DNA from: Proteus vulgaris
GTDB taxonomy: Bacteria > Pseudomonadota > Gammaproteobacteria > Enterobacterales > Enterobacteriaceae
Length of the DNA stretch: 64,000 bases
NCBI GenBank assembly: GCA_901472505.1
Contig: LR590468.1
Location: 3,385,501 to 3,449,500 of the forward strand
Direction of reading: 5' to 3'
Below are positions 48,969-58,100 of this stretch, piece by piece. How positions within the stretch are numbered: the first letter of the stretch is position 1; the number at the start of each line of letters is the position of its first letter. Under the pieces are notes generated by a model. The model worked only from the letters and a program-made list of their open reading frames with translations. It was not told the DNA's origin and did no database searches. A program made the position numbers and the translations under genes.

Positions 48969-49772
48969 ATGGACAATGAGATAATGGCTGAATGTTCGGC
49001 CATTTCAGAAGATAAACAGCGTGAAATTACAAAATTATGTATTCAAACAGCTTTGTTGCTATTGCAACATGGTGCTGAAAGTATGCTGGTTGAGCAACTC
49101 TCAACTCGTTTAGGTTTGGCGTTAGGTGTGCACCAAGTTGAAAGTGCAATTTCTGCTAATGCAGTGGTATTAACCACCATTGTTAATGGGCATTGCCAAA
49201 CATCAACACGCAAGATAGTCGATCGTGGCATTAATATGCATGTTGTGACAGAAGTTCAGCATATTGTGATTTTGGTTGAACATCATCTTGCCGATATTCA
49301 TGAAGCAAGAAAACGCTTTGAGCATATAAAACCATTACGTTATCCACGTTGGGTGATTATTTTTATGGTTGCCTTATCTTGTGGTTGTTTCTCTAAATTA
49401 AATGGTGGAAATTGGGATGGTTTTTTAGTCTCTGCTATTGGTGGGGGACTTGGTATGTTTGTACGACAAGCATTGACTCATCGCCAAATGAATCCATTAA
49501 TTAATTTTTGTATTACCGCTTTTGTTGCCACATCTGTTTCAGGTTTATTATTAAAACTTTCTTACTTTCAAACAACTGCAACTATTTCAATGGCAGCCAG
49601 TGTTTTATTACTCGTCCCCGGATTTCCTTTAATTAATGCTGTTGCTGATATGTTTAAAGGCCATGTTAATACAGGATTAGCACGCTGGGCGATGGCCACG
49701 ATGCTGACATTAGCGACTTGCTTAGGGGTTATTTTAGCGATGGCAGTATGGGAGTTAAGAGATTGGGCATAA
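48969..49772 (+). CDS. yjjP: YjjP, threonine/serine exporter family (ThrE N-terminal half)
   Basis: 267 residues. A cytoplasmic N-terminal domain ([40 protein letters not shown]) is followed by five membrane segments with [20 protein letters not shown]. It matches E. coli YjjP throughout. With YjjB it forms the split ThrE-type carrier, reported in E. coli as a succinate exporter. Overlaps yjjB by 25 bases. Confidence 0.93.
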   Translation: MDNEIMAECSAISEDKQREITKLCIQTALLLLQHGAESMLVEQLSTRLGLALGVHQVESAISANAVVLTTIVNGHCQTSTRKIVDRGINMHVVTEVQHIVILVEHHLADIHEARKRFEHIKPLRYPRWVIIFMVALSCGCFSKLNGGNWDGFLVSAIGGGLGMFVRQALTHRQMNPLINFCITAFVATSVSGLLLKLSYFQTTATISMAASVLLLVPGFPLINAVADMFKGHVNTGLARWAMATMLTLATCLGVILAMAVWELRDWA

Positions 49773-50236
49773 TAACGATTATTCTTACCCTTATTGAAGA
49801 TATGATTTTAGCTGCTATTCCAGCAGTCGGCTTTGCAATGGTTTTTAATGTACCTTTGCGAGCCTTAAAATATTGTGCATTATTAGGGGCTATAGGGCAT
49901 GGCTCACGTACTGTATTGATTATGAGTGGAATGAATATTGAGTGGGCAAGCTTCTGTGCTGCAATTTTAGTCGGTTGTATTGGTATTCAATGGTCACGCT
50001 GGTGGCTTGCTCATCCTAAAGTCTTTACTGTTGCGGCGGTTATCCCAATGTTTCCCGGCATTAATGCTTATATCGCGATGATCTCTGTGGTGAAGTTAAC
50101 ACAAATCGGCTATAGCGAGGAGATTTTTGAAGCTTTAGTTACTCATTTCCTTAAAGCTTCATTTATTGTCGGTGCGCTCTCTATCGGGCTATCCTTGCCG
50201 GGTTTGTGGCTATATCGCAAGCGTCCGAGTGTCTAA
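49748..50236 (+). CDS. yjjB: YjjB, threonine/serine exporter family (ThrE C-terminal half)
   Basis: 162 residues from the ATG at 49748, chosen because MGVKRLG ... [20 protein letters not shown] matches the E. coli start (157 residues). Five hydrophobic segments, [18 protein letters not shown], and the ending [11 protein letters not shown]. The gene begins inside yjjP in another frame, so translation is coupled. Confidence 0.92.
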   Translation: MGVKRLGIITIILTLIEDMILAAIPAVGFAMVFNVPLRALKYCALLGAIGHGSRTVLIMSGMNIEWASFCAAILVGCIGIQWSRWWLAHPKVFTVAAVIPMFPGINAYIAMISVVKLTQIGYSEEIFEALVTHFLKASFIVGALSIGLSLPGLWLYRKRPSV

Positions 50237-50240
50237 TTTT

Positions 50241-50423
50241 TTACATCGCGTGTTGTAGTGAATTTAACGTAATATCCAGTTCATTTTTATCAGAAATAAT
50301 AATTTGAATGCGTAATTTATTTTCAGACTCTAAACTTGCATGCGCTTTAACATCTTCGTTATTCGCGTGCTTTTTTGTTATCTCAACTAATTCATCCATC
50401 AAATTCAGCATATTCTCATTCAT
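50241..50423 (-). CDS. small hypothetical protein
   Basis: 60 residues, MNENMLNLMDELVEITKKHA and an Ile-rich strand (KLRIQIIIS), acidic and without membrane segment. GGAG lies nine bases before the ATG at 50423, a good spacing. It is convergent with yjjB, 5 bases apart. No family recognised. The coherent composition and ribosome-binding site argue for a real gene. Confidence 0.55.
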   Translation of the reverse strand: MNENMLNLMDELVEITKKHANNEDVKAHASLESENKLRIQIIISDKNELDITLNSLQHAM

Positions 50424-50670
50424 TTTTCAATTTCTCCAAATCAGTGATGGACTAAACCATAGCAAATCCCTTTTGCGTTAATGTCGAGAATAACGGCTTT
50501 TTCTATCACCATTCACGCTTATTGTTTTATTTTTTATATAAAAAATAACAAGAAAGATTACCCAAAATAAATTTAAAAAAGGTAATATAAATAAAAATAA
50601 GATTATCAGTTGATTATTAAAGATAATTCTTATTTGATTTAGTAAAATAAAGCGTAAGGCAGATACCACT

Positions 50671-51654
50671 TTGAGAAAAATATTACACTATACCGCGGTT
50701 GTGTTGGGTTTATTTGTTTTTACATTAAATGTTCAAGCACAAACTCCAGACAATTTCACAAAAGCAAAAGAGATAGCAAAAGAACGTATTTATTATGATC
50801 AAAATCAAAAATCACAAGGAACGATTTATTGTGGCTGTGATTGGGAATGGGTGGGGAAATCAGGTGGTCGTGTCGATTTAGCCAGTTGTGGCTATCAAGT
50901 AAGAACACAACAAACAAGAGCAGCACGTATTGAGTGGGAACATATTGTTCCTGCATGGGTGTTTGGGCATCAGCGTCAATGCTGGCAAAATGGAGGAAGA
51001 GCTAATTGTGTGAAAAATGATCCTGTGTTTGGCAAAATCGAAGCCGATTTACATAATTTAGCACCGTCTATTGGCGAGGTTAATGGTGATCGTAGTAACT
51101 TCAGTTTTGGACAATTATCCGCTCAAGCGCCTTACCAATATGGTCAATGTCGTAGTCGTGTTGATTTTGCTTCACGTACCTTTGAACCTCGTAATGAAGT
51201 GAAAGGCCAAGTAGCAAGGGTCTATTTCTATTTACATGACCGCTATAATCTCTCAATGTCACGTCAGCAACAACAATTATTAATGGTTTGGGATAAGGCT
51301 TATCCGCCAACGGCATGGGAAAAAGAGCGTGATAATCGTATTGCTCGTGTCGTTGGATATCATAATCCTTTTGTGACAGGTGAAGTAAAATGGCAATTAG
51401 GGCATAAAAATAGTGGTGCTGGATTATTTGTAACAAATAATGCACCCGTCACTAAAGCCAAAACTGAAACACCTAAACAAGCAAATGCATCATTATCTGA
51501 AAGTATTAAGGGTAATATAAATAGCAAAATTTATCATTTTGCCCATTGTTCTGGCTATAAAACCATGTCAGATAAAAATGCCGTTTTCTTTAAAACGGAA
51601 AGTGAAGCGATGAAGGCAGGATATCGTTTAGCAAATAATTGCAAACAGCCTTAA
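50671..51654 (+). CDS. endA: EndA, endonuclease I, with an extra C-terminal Ada-like metal-binding domain
   Basis: 327 residues, against 235 in E. coli. TTG start with TAAGG upstream. Signal peptide MRKILHYTAVVLGLFVFTLN ends at VQA; the enzyme is periplasmic. Nuclease core: YCGCDWEW (disulfide), RAARIEWEHIVPAW with catalytic His91, CWQNGG, and VGEVNGDRSNF for the metal site. After position about 240 there is a linker rich in Thr/Lys/Ala, then residues 281-327, GNINSKIYHFAHCSGY ... NNC. These have the pattern of the Ada-type zinc domain found at the ends of secreted nucleases, with His289, His292, Cys293 and Cys324 as possible ligands. It cuts DNA non-specifically. Confidence 0.9.
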   Translation: MRKILHYTAVVLGLFVFTLNVQAQTPDNFTKAKEIAKERIYYDQNQKSQGTIYCGCDWEWVGKSGGRVDLASCGYQVRTQQTRAARIEWEHIVPAWVFGHQRQCWQNGGRANCVKNDPVFGKIEADLHNLAPSIGEVNGDRSNFSFGQLSAQAPYQYGQCRSRVDFASRTFEPRNEVKGQVARVYFYLHDRYNLSMSRQQQQLLMVWDKAYPPTAWEKERDNRIARVVGYHNPFVTGEVKWQLGHKNSGAGLFVTNNAPVTKAKTETPKQANASLSESIKGNINSKIYHFAHCSGYKTMSDKNAVFFKTESEAMKAGYRLANNCKQP

Positions 51655-51668
51655 GGGCATTATTTAGA

Positions 51669-52112
51669 TTACATCCAACGACGAACGTGGCGACAATATT
51701 GTTGCCACGCTTGTGGAAATAACTCACTTAAGATTTTCTCTTCACGTACTATCGTATAGCGATCTGTTATAAAGTAAAACGCAATCGCCGCACCTAAAAA
51801 TCCCCAATTACCAAAAATAAAAAACAGCCCAATACTGATATCCAAAAAACCGAGATACATAGGATTACGGCTAATTTTATAAGGGCCTTCAGTGACTAAT
51901 TGCTTTGGTGTGTGATTAGGGTTAGGAGAAGTTTTTTGTTTAATAAAAAATGAAAGGCAATAAAAAAGCCAGATCCCAGAAGTCGTAATAGTGAGTAAAC
52001 CTAAATAAAAAAAGAACCCCATTTTCAGAGTACCAGAATGAAGTTCAAAACCAATAAATGGAATGAGGTTAAGCAATAACCAATAAATAAAAGGCAATCG
52101 TAAGAAATTCAT
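51669..52112 (-). CDS. isoprenylcysteine carboxyl methyltransferase (ICMT)/PEMT-like membrane protein
   Basis: 147 residues with four membrane segments. The signature VTEGPYKISRNPMYLGF (about 89-105) and the C-terminal EEKILSELFPQAWQQYCRHVRRW are typical of the bacterial ICMT/DUF1295-type methyltransferase family, which binds SAM. The substrate is unknown. Convergent with endA. Confidence 0.85.
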   Translation of the reverse strand: MNFLRLPFIYWLLLNLIPFIGFELHSGTLKMGFFFYLGLLTITTSGIWLFYCLSFFIKQKTSPNPNHTPKQLVTEGPYKISRNPMYLGFLDISIGLFFIFGNWGFLGAAIAFYFITDRYTIVREEKILSELFPQAWQQYCRHVRRWM

Positions 52113-52261
52113 TTACTCCCCCTAAAATAACGTCTATTGTTATTTTTATGTTAAGTCCACTTGTTATAAATGATTTTAGTATTGAAAATATTTTTATTTT
52201 GTCATTATACTGTCATAAAGCTTCGATAATTTTCACTCTAACTCCATGATGGGGAATATGA

Positions 52262-52363
52262 ATGACAGAAGCAATGGATAAATCTCGTTACTTACAGAAA
52301 ACTGGCAACAACCGAGCATTAATGTTCAGGATTGTGGCCGGTTTTTTTGTTTTCTGCGACTAA
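52262..52363 (+). CDS. possible 33-residue leader or small protein
   Basis: ATG at 52262 with GGGGA six bases upstream opens MTEAMDKSRYLQKTGNNRAL followed by a short hydrophobic tail MFRIVAGFFVFCD. The same DNA forms a terminator-like hairpin. The basic/hydrophobic layout is like small membrane proteins of the DUF2633 type, which I cannot confirm. It ends 91 bases before phoH. Confidence 0.45.
   Translation: MTEAMDKSRYLQKTGNNRALMFRIVAGFFVFCD
52299..52349 (+). terminator. hairpin with T-run within the phoH leader
   Basis: ACTGGCAACAA pairs imperfectly with TTGTGGCCGGT, followed by TTTTTTT; the outer arms CAGAAAAC and GTTTTCTG can extend the stem. It may end a short leader transcript ahead of phoH or act as an attenuator coupled to translation of the small ORF that covers it. 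Confidence 0.5.
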
Positions 52364-52454
52364 ATAGAGTCTAAAGGGGACTCATGGTAAATGAATAAGT
52401 GACCAATAAAAGATGTCGATGACTTTTTGAAGACTAACAAGGGTAAATACCACT

Positions 52455-53240
52455 ATGAGTAGACAAAAAGCAGCAACACGTTTACGCCGAGAAAATAAAC
52501 GTACTTCACGTAAAGAACAACGTAACGGAGCACATCGAGATAATGTCATGGTTTTACCAGGATTTGGGGAAATTGATACGATTGGAATGGCGAGAGAAAA
52601 GCGTGATGAACGCGCGTTATCTCCACGTAATGAAGCTCAATGCCAATACATGAATGCGATTAAACATCAAAATCTTATTTTTGCAACGGGAGAAGCGGGT
52701 TGTGGAAAAACCTTTCTCAGTGCCGCATTGGCGGCAGATGCTTTAATTCATAAAGAAATAGAACGTATTATTGTTACTCGACCTGTATTGCAGGCAGATG
52801 AAGATCTTGGTTTTTTACCCGGAGATATTGCTGAAAAATTTGCACCATATTTTCGTCCTGTCTACGATGTATTAGTCAAACGTTTAGGCGCATCATTCTT
52901 GCAATATTGTTTACGACCGGAAATTGGCAAAGTCGAAATTGCGCCTTTTGCCTACATGCGAGGCCGTACTTTTGAAAATGCATTTGTTATTTTAGATGAA
53001 GCGCAGAATGTCACTGTCAATCAAATGAAATTATTTCTAACGAGAATGGGAGAAAATGTCACCGTTGTGGTTAATGGCGATATTACGCAATGTGATTTAC
53101 CTTCTAATATACCGTCTGGATTAGCGGATGCGCTTATTCGATTTGAAGCCAATAATCGAGTAGGGGTAATTAAATTTATGCAAGAAGATTGTGTACGTTC
53201 TACATTATGTCAGCATGTATTGGCTGCTTATAATGATTAA
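52455..53240 (+). CDS. phoH: PhoH, ATP-binding protein
   Basis: 261 residues. Walker A ATGEAGCGKTF (77-87) and Walker B VILDEAQN; the stretch RIIVTRPVLQADEDLGFLPG and the GRTFENA segment are nearly identical to E. coli PhoH. PhoH-family proteins are P-loop NTPases related to helicase domains, induced by phosphate starvation in E. coli. No pho box was identified here. Confidence 0.93.
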   Translation: MSRQKAATRLRRENKRTSRKEQRNGAHRDNVMVLPGFGEIDTIGMAREKRDERALSPRNEAQCQYMNAIKHQNLIFATGEAGCGKTFLSAALAADALIHKEIERIIVTRPVLQADEDLGFLPGDIAEKFAPYFRPVYDVLVKRLGASFLQYCLRPEIGKVEIAPFAYMRGRTFENAFVILDEAQNVTVNQMKLFLTRMGENVTVVVNGDITQCDLPSNIPSGLADALIRFEANNRVGVIKFMQEDCVRSTLCQHVLAAYND

Positions 53241-53270
53241 ATTGGGTATAAGAATTTTTGTATAAAATAA

Positions 53271-53308
53271 AAAAGGCTGCATATTATTAAGGAAATGAAT
53301 ATGCAGCC
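53271..53308 (-). terminator. terminator between phoH and the siderophore-interacting protein gene
   Basis: GGCTGCATATT (53275-53285) pairs with AATATGCAGCC (53298-53308). On the minus strand the stem is followed by TTTTTTATTT, so it mainly ends the minus-strand gene at 53342. Confidence 0.85.
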
Positions 53309-53341
53309 TGTACAGCCAACGTTTAATCTTTCATTGATAGT

Positions 53342-54187
53342 TTAGCTTACATCTTCGTTATCCATTACATGATGACGTTCAGCGTGATAGCCTTCTTCGT
53401 CGTAACCAAAGCGCCAATAAGGGATTGCATAAATTAAGCTACGATCATAGCCGTTATCACGGCGAATATGGCGCCTTAATGCACGAATAATTTTATCTTC
53501 ACCGGCAATCCAAAACGCAACATCTTCAGCAGGTAATTTCCAGGACATAAATTCATTAATTAAGTTTTGAGTTTGTTCTTCAACTGAGCCAATCAACCAG
53601 ATTATCTCTAAACCACGAGGACATTTAATTTCTTGGCGATGCGTTTCGTCTTCTACTCGGATAACGACTTTTCCTCGAACATTAGGTTGCATGGTTTCAA
53701 TTAAAGCCATCAAGGCTGGTAATGAACTTGGATCGGCTGCCATATAATAATGTGAAGCTGGCGCTAATAGAGGGTCTGGCCCTCCCGGATTAGTGATGCC
53801 AATAAAGTCACCTGGTTTAGCATTTAGCGCAAAATGAATAGCGGGGCCAGCATCTTCATGAACGGCAAATTCAATATCTAACTCTTTCTGCTCTGGGCGA
53901 ATGGCTCGAACACTATAAGTGCGGACAATCGACCTTGGTTCACCTTCAGGCCATTTAGGGCCTTTTTCAGAAAAACTGGGTACTGTTGGTTTAGTTTGGC
54001 CTTCTAAGGGTAAAAATATTTTCAGATGTGCGCCCGCAGTATCAGCAGGGTAAGTATCTAAATCATCACTGGTAAAGGTAATACAGCGCATTCCAGGAGT
54101 GACATCAGTAATGCGTTTTACTTGAACTAAGCGAGGAGGTGCTGGTTTATAAATATTTTTTTCTTGAGGTGTTTTGGAGTTACTCAC
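53342..54187 (-). CDS. siderophore-interacting protein (YqjH/ViuB family ferric reductase)
   Basis: 281 residues. FAD-binding pattern RSIVRTYSVRAI followed by DIEFAVHEDAGPA and PGDFIGITNPGGPD, then the NAD(P)H domain ending in FWIAGEDKIIRALRRHIR, as in SIP proteins. It releases iron from imported ferric siderophores by reduction. A 17/19 Fur box lies about 59 bases upstream. Monocistronic, not next to a siderophore operon. Confidence 0.92.
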   Translation of the reverse strand: MSNSKTPQEKNIYKPAPPRLVQVKRITDVTPGMRCITFTSDDLDTYPADTAGAHLKIFLPLEGQTKPTVPSFSEKGPKWPEGEPRSIVRTYSVRAIRPEQKELDIEFAVHEDAGPAIHFALNAKPGDFIGITNPGGPDPLLAPASHYYMAADPSSLPALMALIETMQPNVRGKVVIRVEDETHRQEIKCPRGLEIIWLIGSVEEQTQNLINEFMSWKLPAEDVAFWIAGEDKIIRALRRHIRRDNGYDRSLIYAIPYWRFGYDEEGYHAERHHVMDNEDVS

Positions 54188-54245
54188 GTTTTTTTACCTG
54201 ACTCATTTAATTGTTTTATCAATGTAGATATTATCATTTTCAATT

Positions 54246-54264
54246 AATAATGATAGTCATTATC
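54246..54264 (-). promoter_or_regulatory. Fur box upstream of the siderophore-interacting protein gene
   Basis: AATAATGATAGTCATTATC matches 17 of 19 positions of the Fur consensus GATAATGATAATCATTATC. Confidence 0.88.
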
Positions 54265-54537
54265 AACATTAACATTGGTTTAGTAAAGTTAGGTGTATGT
54301 TTTACTTATCATTGTGTGATTAGGCTCAAACTACTCATACAGAAAACACTTATTAATTAATGAATAGATAAGGCAATAAATCAAGATTGATAACGTAAGA
54401 GAAGAGCTTAAAAAAGCTGTCAATAAAAGTAGAATAACAAAGAAATAATAAAAGTTATTAGATTTAAAGAGAAAACACGTGATTAGAAAAAATCAGGGAG
54501 TAATAAAAGGTAACAATGAGAAGAAAATGAATTAATA

Positions 54538-54573
54538 CAGTGAGTAAACTTAAAACTAATGTACTCACTGTAT
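54538..54573 (-). terminator. terminator after the DUF805 gene
   Basis: ACAGTGAGTA and TACTCACTGT form a perfect ten-base stem; it lies about 25 bases past the stop of the gene at 54597. Confidence 0.7.
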
Positions 54574-54596
54574 TTTGATATAACGTTAGTAATAGA

Positions 54597-54980
54597 TTAG
54601 GCTTTAGGATCTGGGCCAAATCTGTTGTCGCCTTTAGTTCCTTCAAGACACATAAAGACAAAAACGATTAATCCACCAATGGCAGGAATAAAGGCAAGTA
54701 AGAACATCCAACCCGATTTATCTTGGTCATGGAAGCGACGAATAGTCACCGCAAGGCTAGGTACGATAATAGCTAAAGAATAAATACCTAAAACAATACC
54801 AATAATTGAACCTAAACCACTCATTTCACCTGTATTCATATCTATTGATGAAATTAGAATAGCATATAAGATGGTAATAATAATGGTATTTACTAAGGTA
54901 AACATCCAGTATTCTTTTCTACGCGCACGCCCTGAAAAATTAGCGTAATTATTTTTAATAACTTCTAAGTACCAATTCAT
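54597..54980 (-). CDS. DUF805 inner membrane protein (YhaH/YhaI-like)
   Basis: 127 residues with three to four membrane segments. NYANFSGRARRKEYWMFTL at the start and AVTIRRFHDQDKSGWMFLLAF plus GTKGDNRFGPDP at the end are the DUF805 signature. Function unknown. Single gene. Confidence 0.92.
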   Translation of the reverse strand: MNWYLEVIKNNYANFSGRARRKEYWMFTLVNTIIITILYAILISSIDMNTGEMSGLGSIIGIVLGIYSLAIIVPSLAVTIRRFHDQDKSGWMFLLAFIPAIGGLIVFVFMCLEGTKGDNRFGPDPKA

Positions 54981-55416
54981 GACTTCATCCTTAATTTAGT
55001 AGCAACAATACGTAAGCCTAGTTTAGGGGATCTTTCTTAGCAATTAAGATAATTCTAAATTATCAAAATATGTTTTTTAAAAAGACATAATGATCTCTTT
55101 CCCCATTTAATAGGGCGATAGACTTAATTTTTAAGTTAATCAAATAGGTAACATACAATATACGTCTTTATAAAGTAATACAGACGTGAAGTGCTAAGCG
55201 GCGGGTATCATAATTACTTTAGAAATTGAATTCAACAAGTACTCTATTTTATTTCTAGAAAAGATGGTTTTTTATAGGATTGTTAATATGTTTATTTATC
55301 GTGATAACAGAATAAAAAAGATTTTATCTCTTACTATTAATCAAAAATGATGTGTTTATAGTTATTTTATCAATATGTTTGATTTAAGTTTAGTTAATTA
55401 TAGGAAAATAAAAAAA
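54981..55416. other. intergenic region between the DUF805 gene and the bd oxidase operon
   Basis: About 436 bases. The left part should carry the DUF805 promoter; the rest is AT-rich without a recognisable gene. Confidence 0.5.
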
Positions 55417-55438
55417 GGGCTAAATAATTATTAGCCCA
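55411..55438 (-). terminator. bd oxidase operon terminator
   Basis: GGGCTAA (55417-55423) pairs with TTAGCCC (55431-55437); on the minus strand it ends in TTTTTTT. Confidence 0.85.
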
Positions 55439-55496
55439 TTGTGTTTATTGCTGGCCGTTGTACGACACTATTTTTATATTACTGTGTACTTTTTCT

Positions 55497-55658
55497 TTAC
55501 TTCACTTTCATTCCTGCAAGTGTCATTAAGAAACGAAAAAGAGAAGACACCGCAAATAAAGCTAAAACGCTACAAAACCAAATTGTAATTAACCATCCCC
55601 ACTTTTTTAATAATGAGGGGTTACTTTGTATTTGTGGATCAGTGATAGCCTTCTTCAT
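55497..55658 (-). CDS. small membrane subunit of the bd-type oxidase (CydX-like/DUF2474)
   Basis: 53 residues from the ATG at 55658, which has AGAGGAAA nine bases upstream. MKKAITDPQIQSNPSLLKKW, then one membrane helix (GWLITIWFCSVLALFAVSSLF) and MTLAGMKVK. It overlaps the end of cydB by 20 bases, so it is the third gene of the oxidase operon. Small one-helix subunits of this kind stabilise bd oxidases; in cyanide-insensitive types they belong to DUF2474. Confidence 0.8.
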   Translation of the reverse strand: MKKAITDPQIQSNPSLLKKWGWLITIWFCSVLALFAVSSLFRFLMTLAGMKVK

Positions 55659-56646
55659 AATTGGTTTTTCCTCTGAAAACGTAATAACTCCAGAATGTAT
55701 AAACGAGAATAATTGGGATAATAAACAGTGCGCCAACTAACATAAATCCTTGGCTTTCTGGTGGGGCGGAAGCTTCCACAAAACTAATGGCAGGTGGAAT
55801 AATATTAGGCCAAATGCTGATACCTAATCCGGCAAAACCTAAGAAAATTAAAGCTAGCGCACCAAAGAAAGGAAGATAGTGCCCTTGTTTTTTTATTGAA
55901 CGTAAAATCAACCATGTGCTGTATAGCACTAAAAGTGGAACAGGTAAAAAGAAGAACAAGTTAGGTAGCTTGAACCAACGCTCCGCAATAGCAGGTTGTG
56001 CTAGTGGTGTCCATGCACTAACCATAGCAATTACAATAAGCATCACTAGCGTCAGCGGTTTAGCGACTTTATATAGACTTTGCTGTAAGTGGCCTTCAGT
56101 TTTCATAATTAACCAACCACACCCTAATAAAGAATAGGCGATAACTAAACCCAAACCACAAAAGAGTGCAAAAGGTGACAGCCAATCAAAATAATTACCT
56201 ACAAAGGTACGATTAACAACAGGTAAACCTTGAACAACGCTACCAACGACAATACCCTGCATGAAGGTGGCTAAGATTGATCCAAAAATAAAGGATTTAT
56301 CCCAAAAGCCTTTGTGGTTATCATCGGCTTTAAAACGAAATTCAAAGGCGACACCCCGAAATATCAACGCAACAAGCATTAGGGTTAAAGGCATTGCTAA
56401 TGCATCAAGAATAACGGCATAAGCGAGCGGAAATGCACCAAATAATGCGGCACCCCCTAAGACTAACCATGTTTCGTTACCATCCCATACAGGAGCAACC
56501 GTATTCATCATTAAGTCACGATCTTGATTGCTTTTAATAAATGGGTAGAGCATACCGATACCGAGATCGAAACCGTCCATTACAATGTACATTAATGTAC
56601 TAAATACGATGATGACGAACCAAATAACGGGCAGATCAATTCCCAT
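55639..56646 (-). CDS. cytochrome bd-type ubiquinol oxidase subunit II (CioB/CydB)
   Basis: 335 residues with eight to nine membrane helices. GIDLPVIWFVIIVFSTLMYIVMDGFDLGIG and WDGNETWLVLGGAALFGAFPLAY are the CydB signatures (here in parts). Ends just inside the small subunit gene; its start overlaps the cydA end by 11 bases. Forms the oxidase with subunit I. Confidence 0.92.
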   Translation of the reverse strand: MGIDLPVIWFVIIVFSTLMYIVMDGFDLGIGMLYPFIKSNQDRDLMMNTVAPVWDGNETWLVLGGAALFGAFPLAYAVILDALAMPLTLMLVALIFRGVAFEFRFKADDNHKGFWDKSFIFGSILATFMQGIVVGSVVQGLPVVNRTFVGNYFDWLSPFALFCGLGLVIAYSLLGCGWLIMKTEGHLQQSLYKVAKPLTLVMLIVIAMVSAWTPLAQPAIAERWFKLPNLFFFLPVPLLVLYSTWLILRSIKKQGHYLPFFGALALIFLGFAGLGISIWPNIIPPAISFVEASAPPESQGFMLVGALFIIPIILVYTFWSYYVFRGKTNYEEGYH

Positions 56647-57970
56647 GATTAACCTCCGAAGTACCTTTGCGGATCAGTCTTAACATATAGGCATATCCGA
56701 TACCGAACACAGAGCCATAAACAACAAAGAAGATCAGCAGGCTTATGCTCATATGCATTTCGCCATGTGCAGAGACGGCATCTCGAGTTCGTTGTATGCC
56801 ATAGACTACCCAAGGCTGGCGTCCAACTTCAGTAGTAAACCATCCTGCAAGGATAGCGATAAGACCTGATGGCGCCATTAAAAAAGTTAACCGTAAGAAC
56901 GTTTTAGATTCATAAAGTTTTTTCTTATAACGTAACCATGTTCCCCAAACACCAACTAAAATCATTAACATGCCAAGGCCAACCATAATGCGGAATGACC
57001 AGAATACAATGAGTGAATTAGGTCTATCTTCTTTAGGGAATTCTTTGAGTGCAGGAACCTGCTTTTCTAAACTGTGGGTTAAGATCATGCTACCAAGATA
57101 AGGAATTTCTATCTTATATTTTGTCTCTTCATCATCCATATCTGGCATACCGAAAAGGATCAATGGTGTGGCTTCACCCGGTTTGTTTTCCCAATGACCT
57201 TCAATTGCTGCAATTTTTGCTGGTTGATGTTTTAAGGTATTTAAACCATGAACATCACCAATGAGTGCTTGAATTGGGGCTAGAATTAAAATCATCCACA
57301 AAGACATTGAAAGCATCTTTTTCATTGCTGATGTTTTATGGCCTTTAAGGATATGCCATGCAGCAGAAGCTGCAATAAAGAAAGCGGAAGCTAAGAACGC
57401 AGCTACACCCATATGTGCGAGACGATAAGGGAAAGAGGGATTAAAAATAACCGCAATCCAGTCTACTGGCACGACTTGATTATTAATGATTTCAAATCCT
57501 TGTGGTGTTTGCATCCAGCTATTTGATGCCAAAATCCAAAACGTTGACATCAATGTGCCTAATGCAACCATGCAGGTTGCAAAAAAGTGAAGTTTTTCAC
57601 CCACTTTATTCCAACCAAACAGCATTACACCTAAGAATCCAGCTTCTAAGAAGAAGGCTGTAAGTACTTCATAAGTCAGCAAAGGGCCAGTAATCGAGCC
57701 CGCAAAGTCAGAAAAAAAGCTCCAATTGGTTCCAAATTGATAGGCCATTACCAAACCAGAGACAACTCCCATGGCAAAGTTAACAGCGAATATTTTTGAC
57801 CAAAAATGGAATAACGCTAAATAATCCTTATTGCGAGTTTTTAACCATAAACCTTCCAAAACGGCTAAAAAACTAGCCAGTCCGATAGTAATTGCAGGGA
57901 AGATAATATGAAAAGAAACTGTAAACGCAAATTGGATACGCGCCAAATCAAAGGCACTTAACCCAAGCAT
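56636..57970 (-). CDS. cytochrome bd-type ubiquinol oxidase subunit I (CioA/CydA), short Q-loop
   Basis: 444 residues, shorter than CydA of the main E. coli bd-I (about 520). The N-terminal LGLSAFDLARIQFAFTVSFH carries the haem-b595 His (residue 21). GEMHMSISLL and GRQPWVVYGIQRT hold further conserved residues. The short Q-loop places it with the CioA/AppC group, including cyanide-insensitive oxidases. It reduces O2 with quinol at low oxygen. First gene of a three-gene operon; a MocR regulator is divergent. Confidence 0.92.
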   Translation of the reverse strand: MLGLSAFDLARIQFAFTVSFHIIFPAITIGLASFLAVLEGLWLKTRNKDYLALFHFWSKIFAVNFAMGVVSGLVMAYQFGTNWSFFSDFAGSITGPLLTYEVLTAFFLEAGFLGVMLFGWNKVGEKLHFFATCMVALGTLMSTFWILASNSWMQTPQGFEIINNQVVPVDWIAVIFNPSFPYRLAHMGVAAFLASAFFIAASAAWHILKGHKTSAMKKMLSMSLWMILILAPIQALIGDVHGLNTLKHQPAKIAAIEGHWENKPGEATPLILFGMPDMDDEETKYKIEIPYLGSMILTHSLEKQVPALKEFPKEDRPNSLIVFWSFRIMVGLGMLMILVGVWGTWLRYKKKLYESKTFLRLTFLMAPSGLIAILAGWFTTEVGRQPWVVYGIQRTRDAVSAHGEMHMSISLLIFFVVYGSVFGIGYAYMLRLIRKGTSEVNHGN

Positions 57971-58100
57971 AAAAACCTCGTTTTATTGATATATAAATTG
58001 CAGGTAAATCGTGTGGATTAGTAGACCATATGACAGTAAACTATAATAGTGACAATAAGTTTAAAAATGACTATAACAGTTTTGAGGTGAACAGTTTTAT

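Larger units (their letters stand above)
52113..52454. other. phoH leader region with a small ORF
   Basis: 342 bases holding the leftward promoter of the methyltransferase-like gene and the leader of phoH, which includes a 33-codon frame (52262-52363) and a hairpin with T-run. See those entries. Confidence 0.5.
54188..54596. other. intergenic region with Fur box and terminator
   Basis: 409 bases. Holds the Fur box and promoter of the siderophore-interacting protein gene and, near the right end, a hairpin (54538-54573) after the DUF805 gene. No gene seen. Confidence 0.5.

Noticed and set aside
50478..50669. 63-codon hydrophobic minus-strand frame upstream of endA
   Set aside because: GTG start without a good ribosome-binding site, composed of AT-rich leader DNA; probably chance.
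55441..55740. 99-codon plus-strand frame opposite the bd oxidase small subunit
   Set aside because: It mirrors cydB and the small subunit gene, which explain the region.
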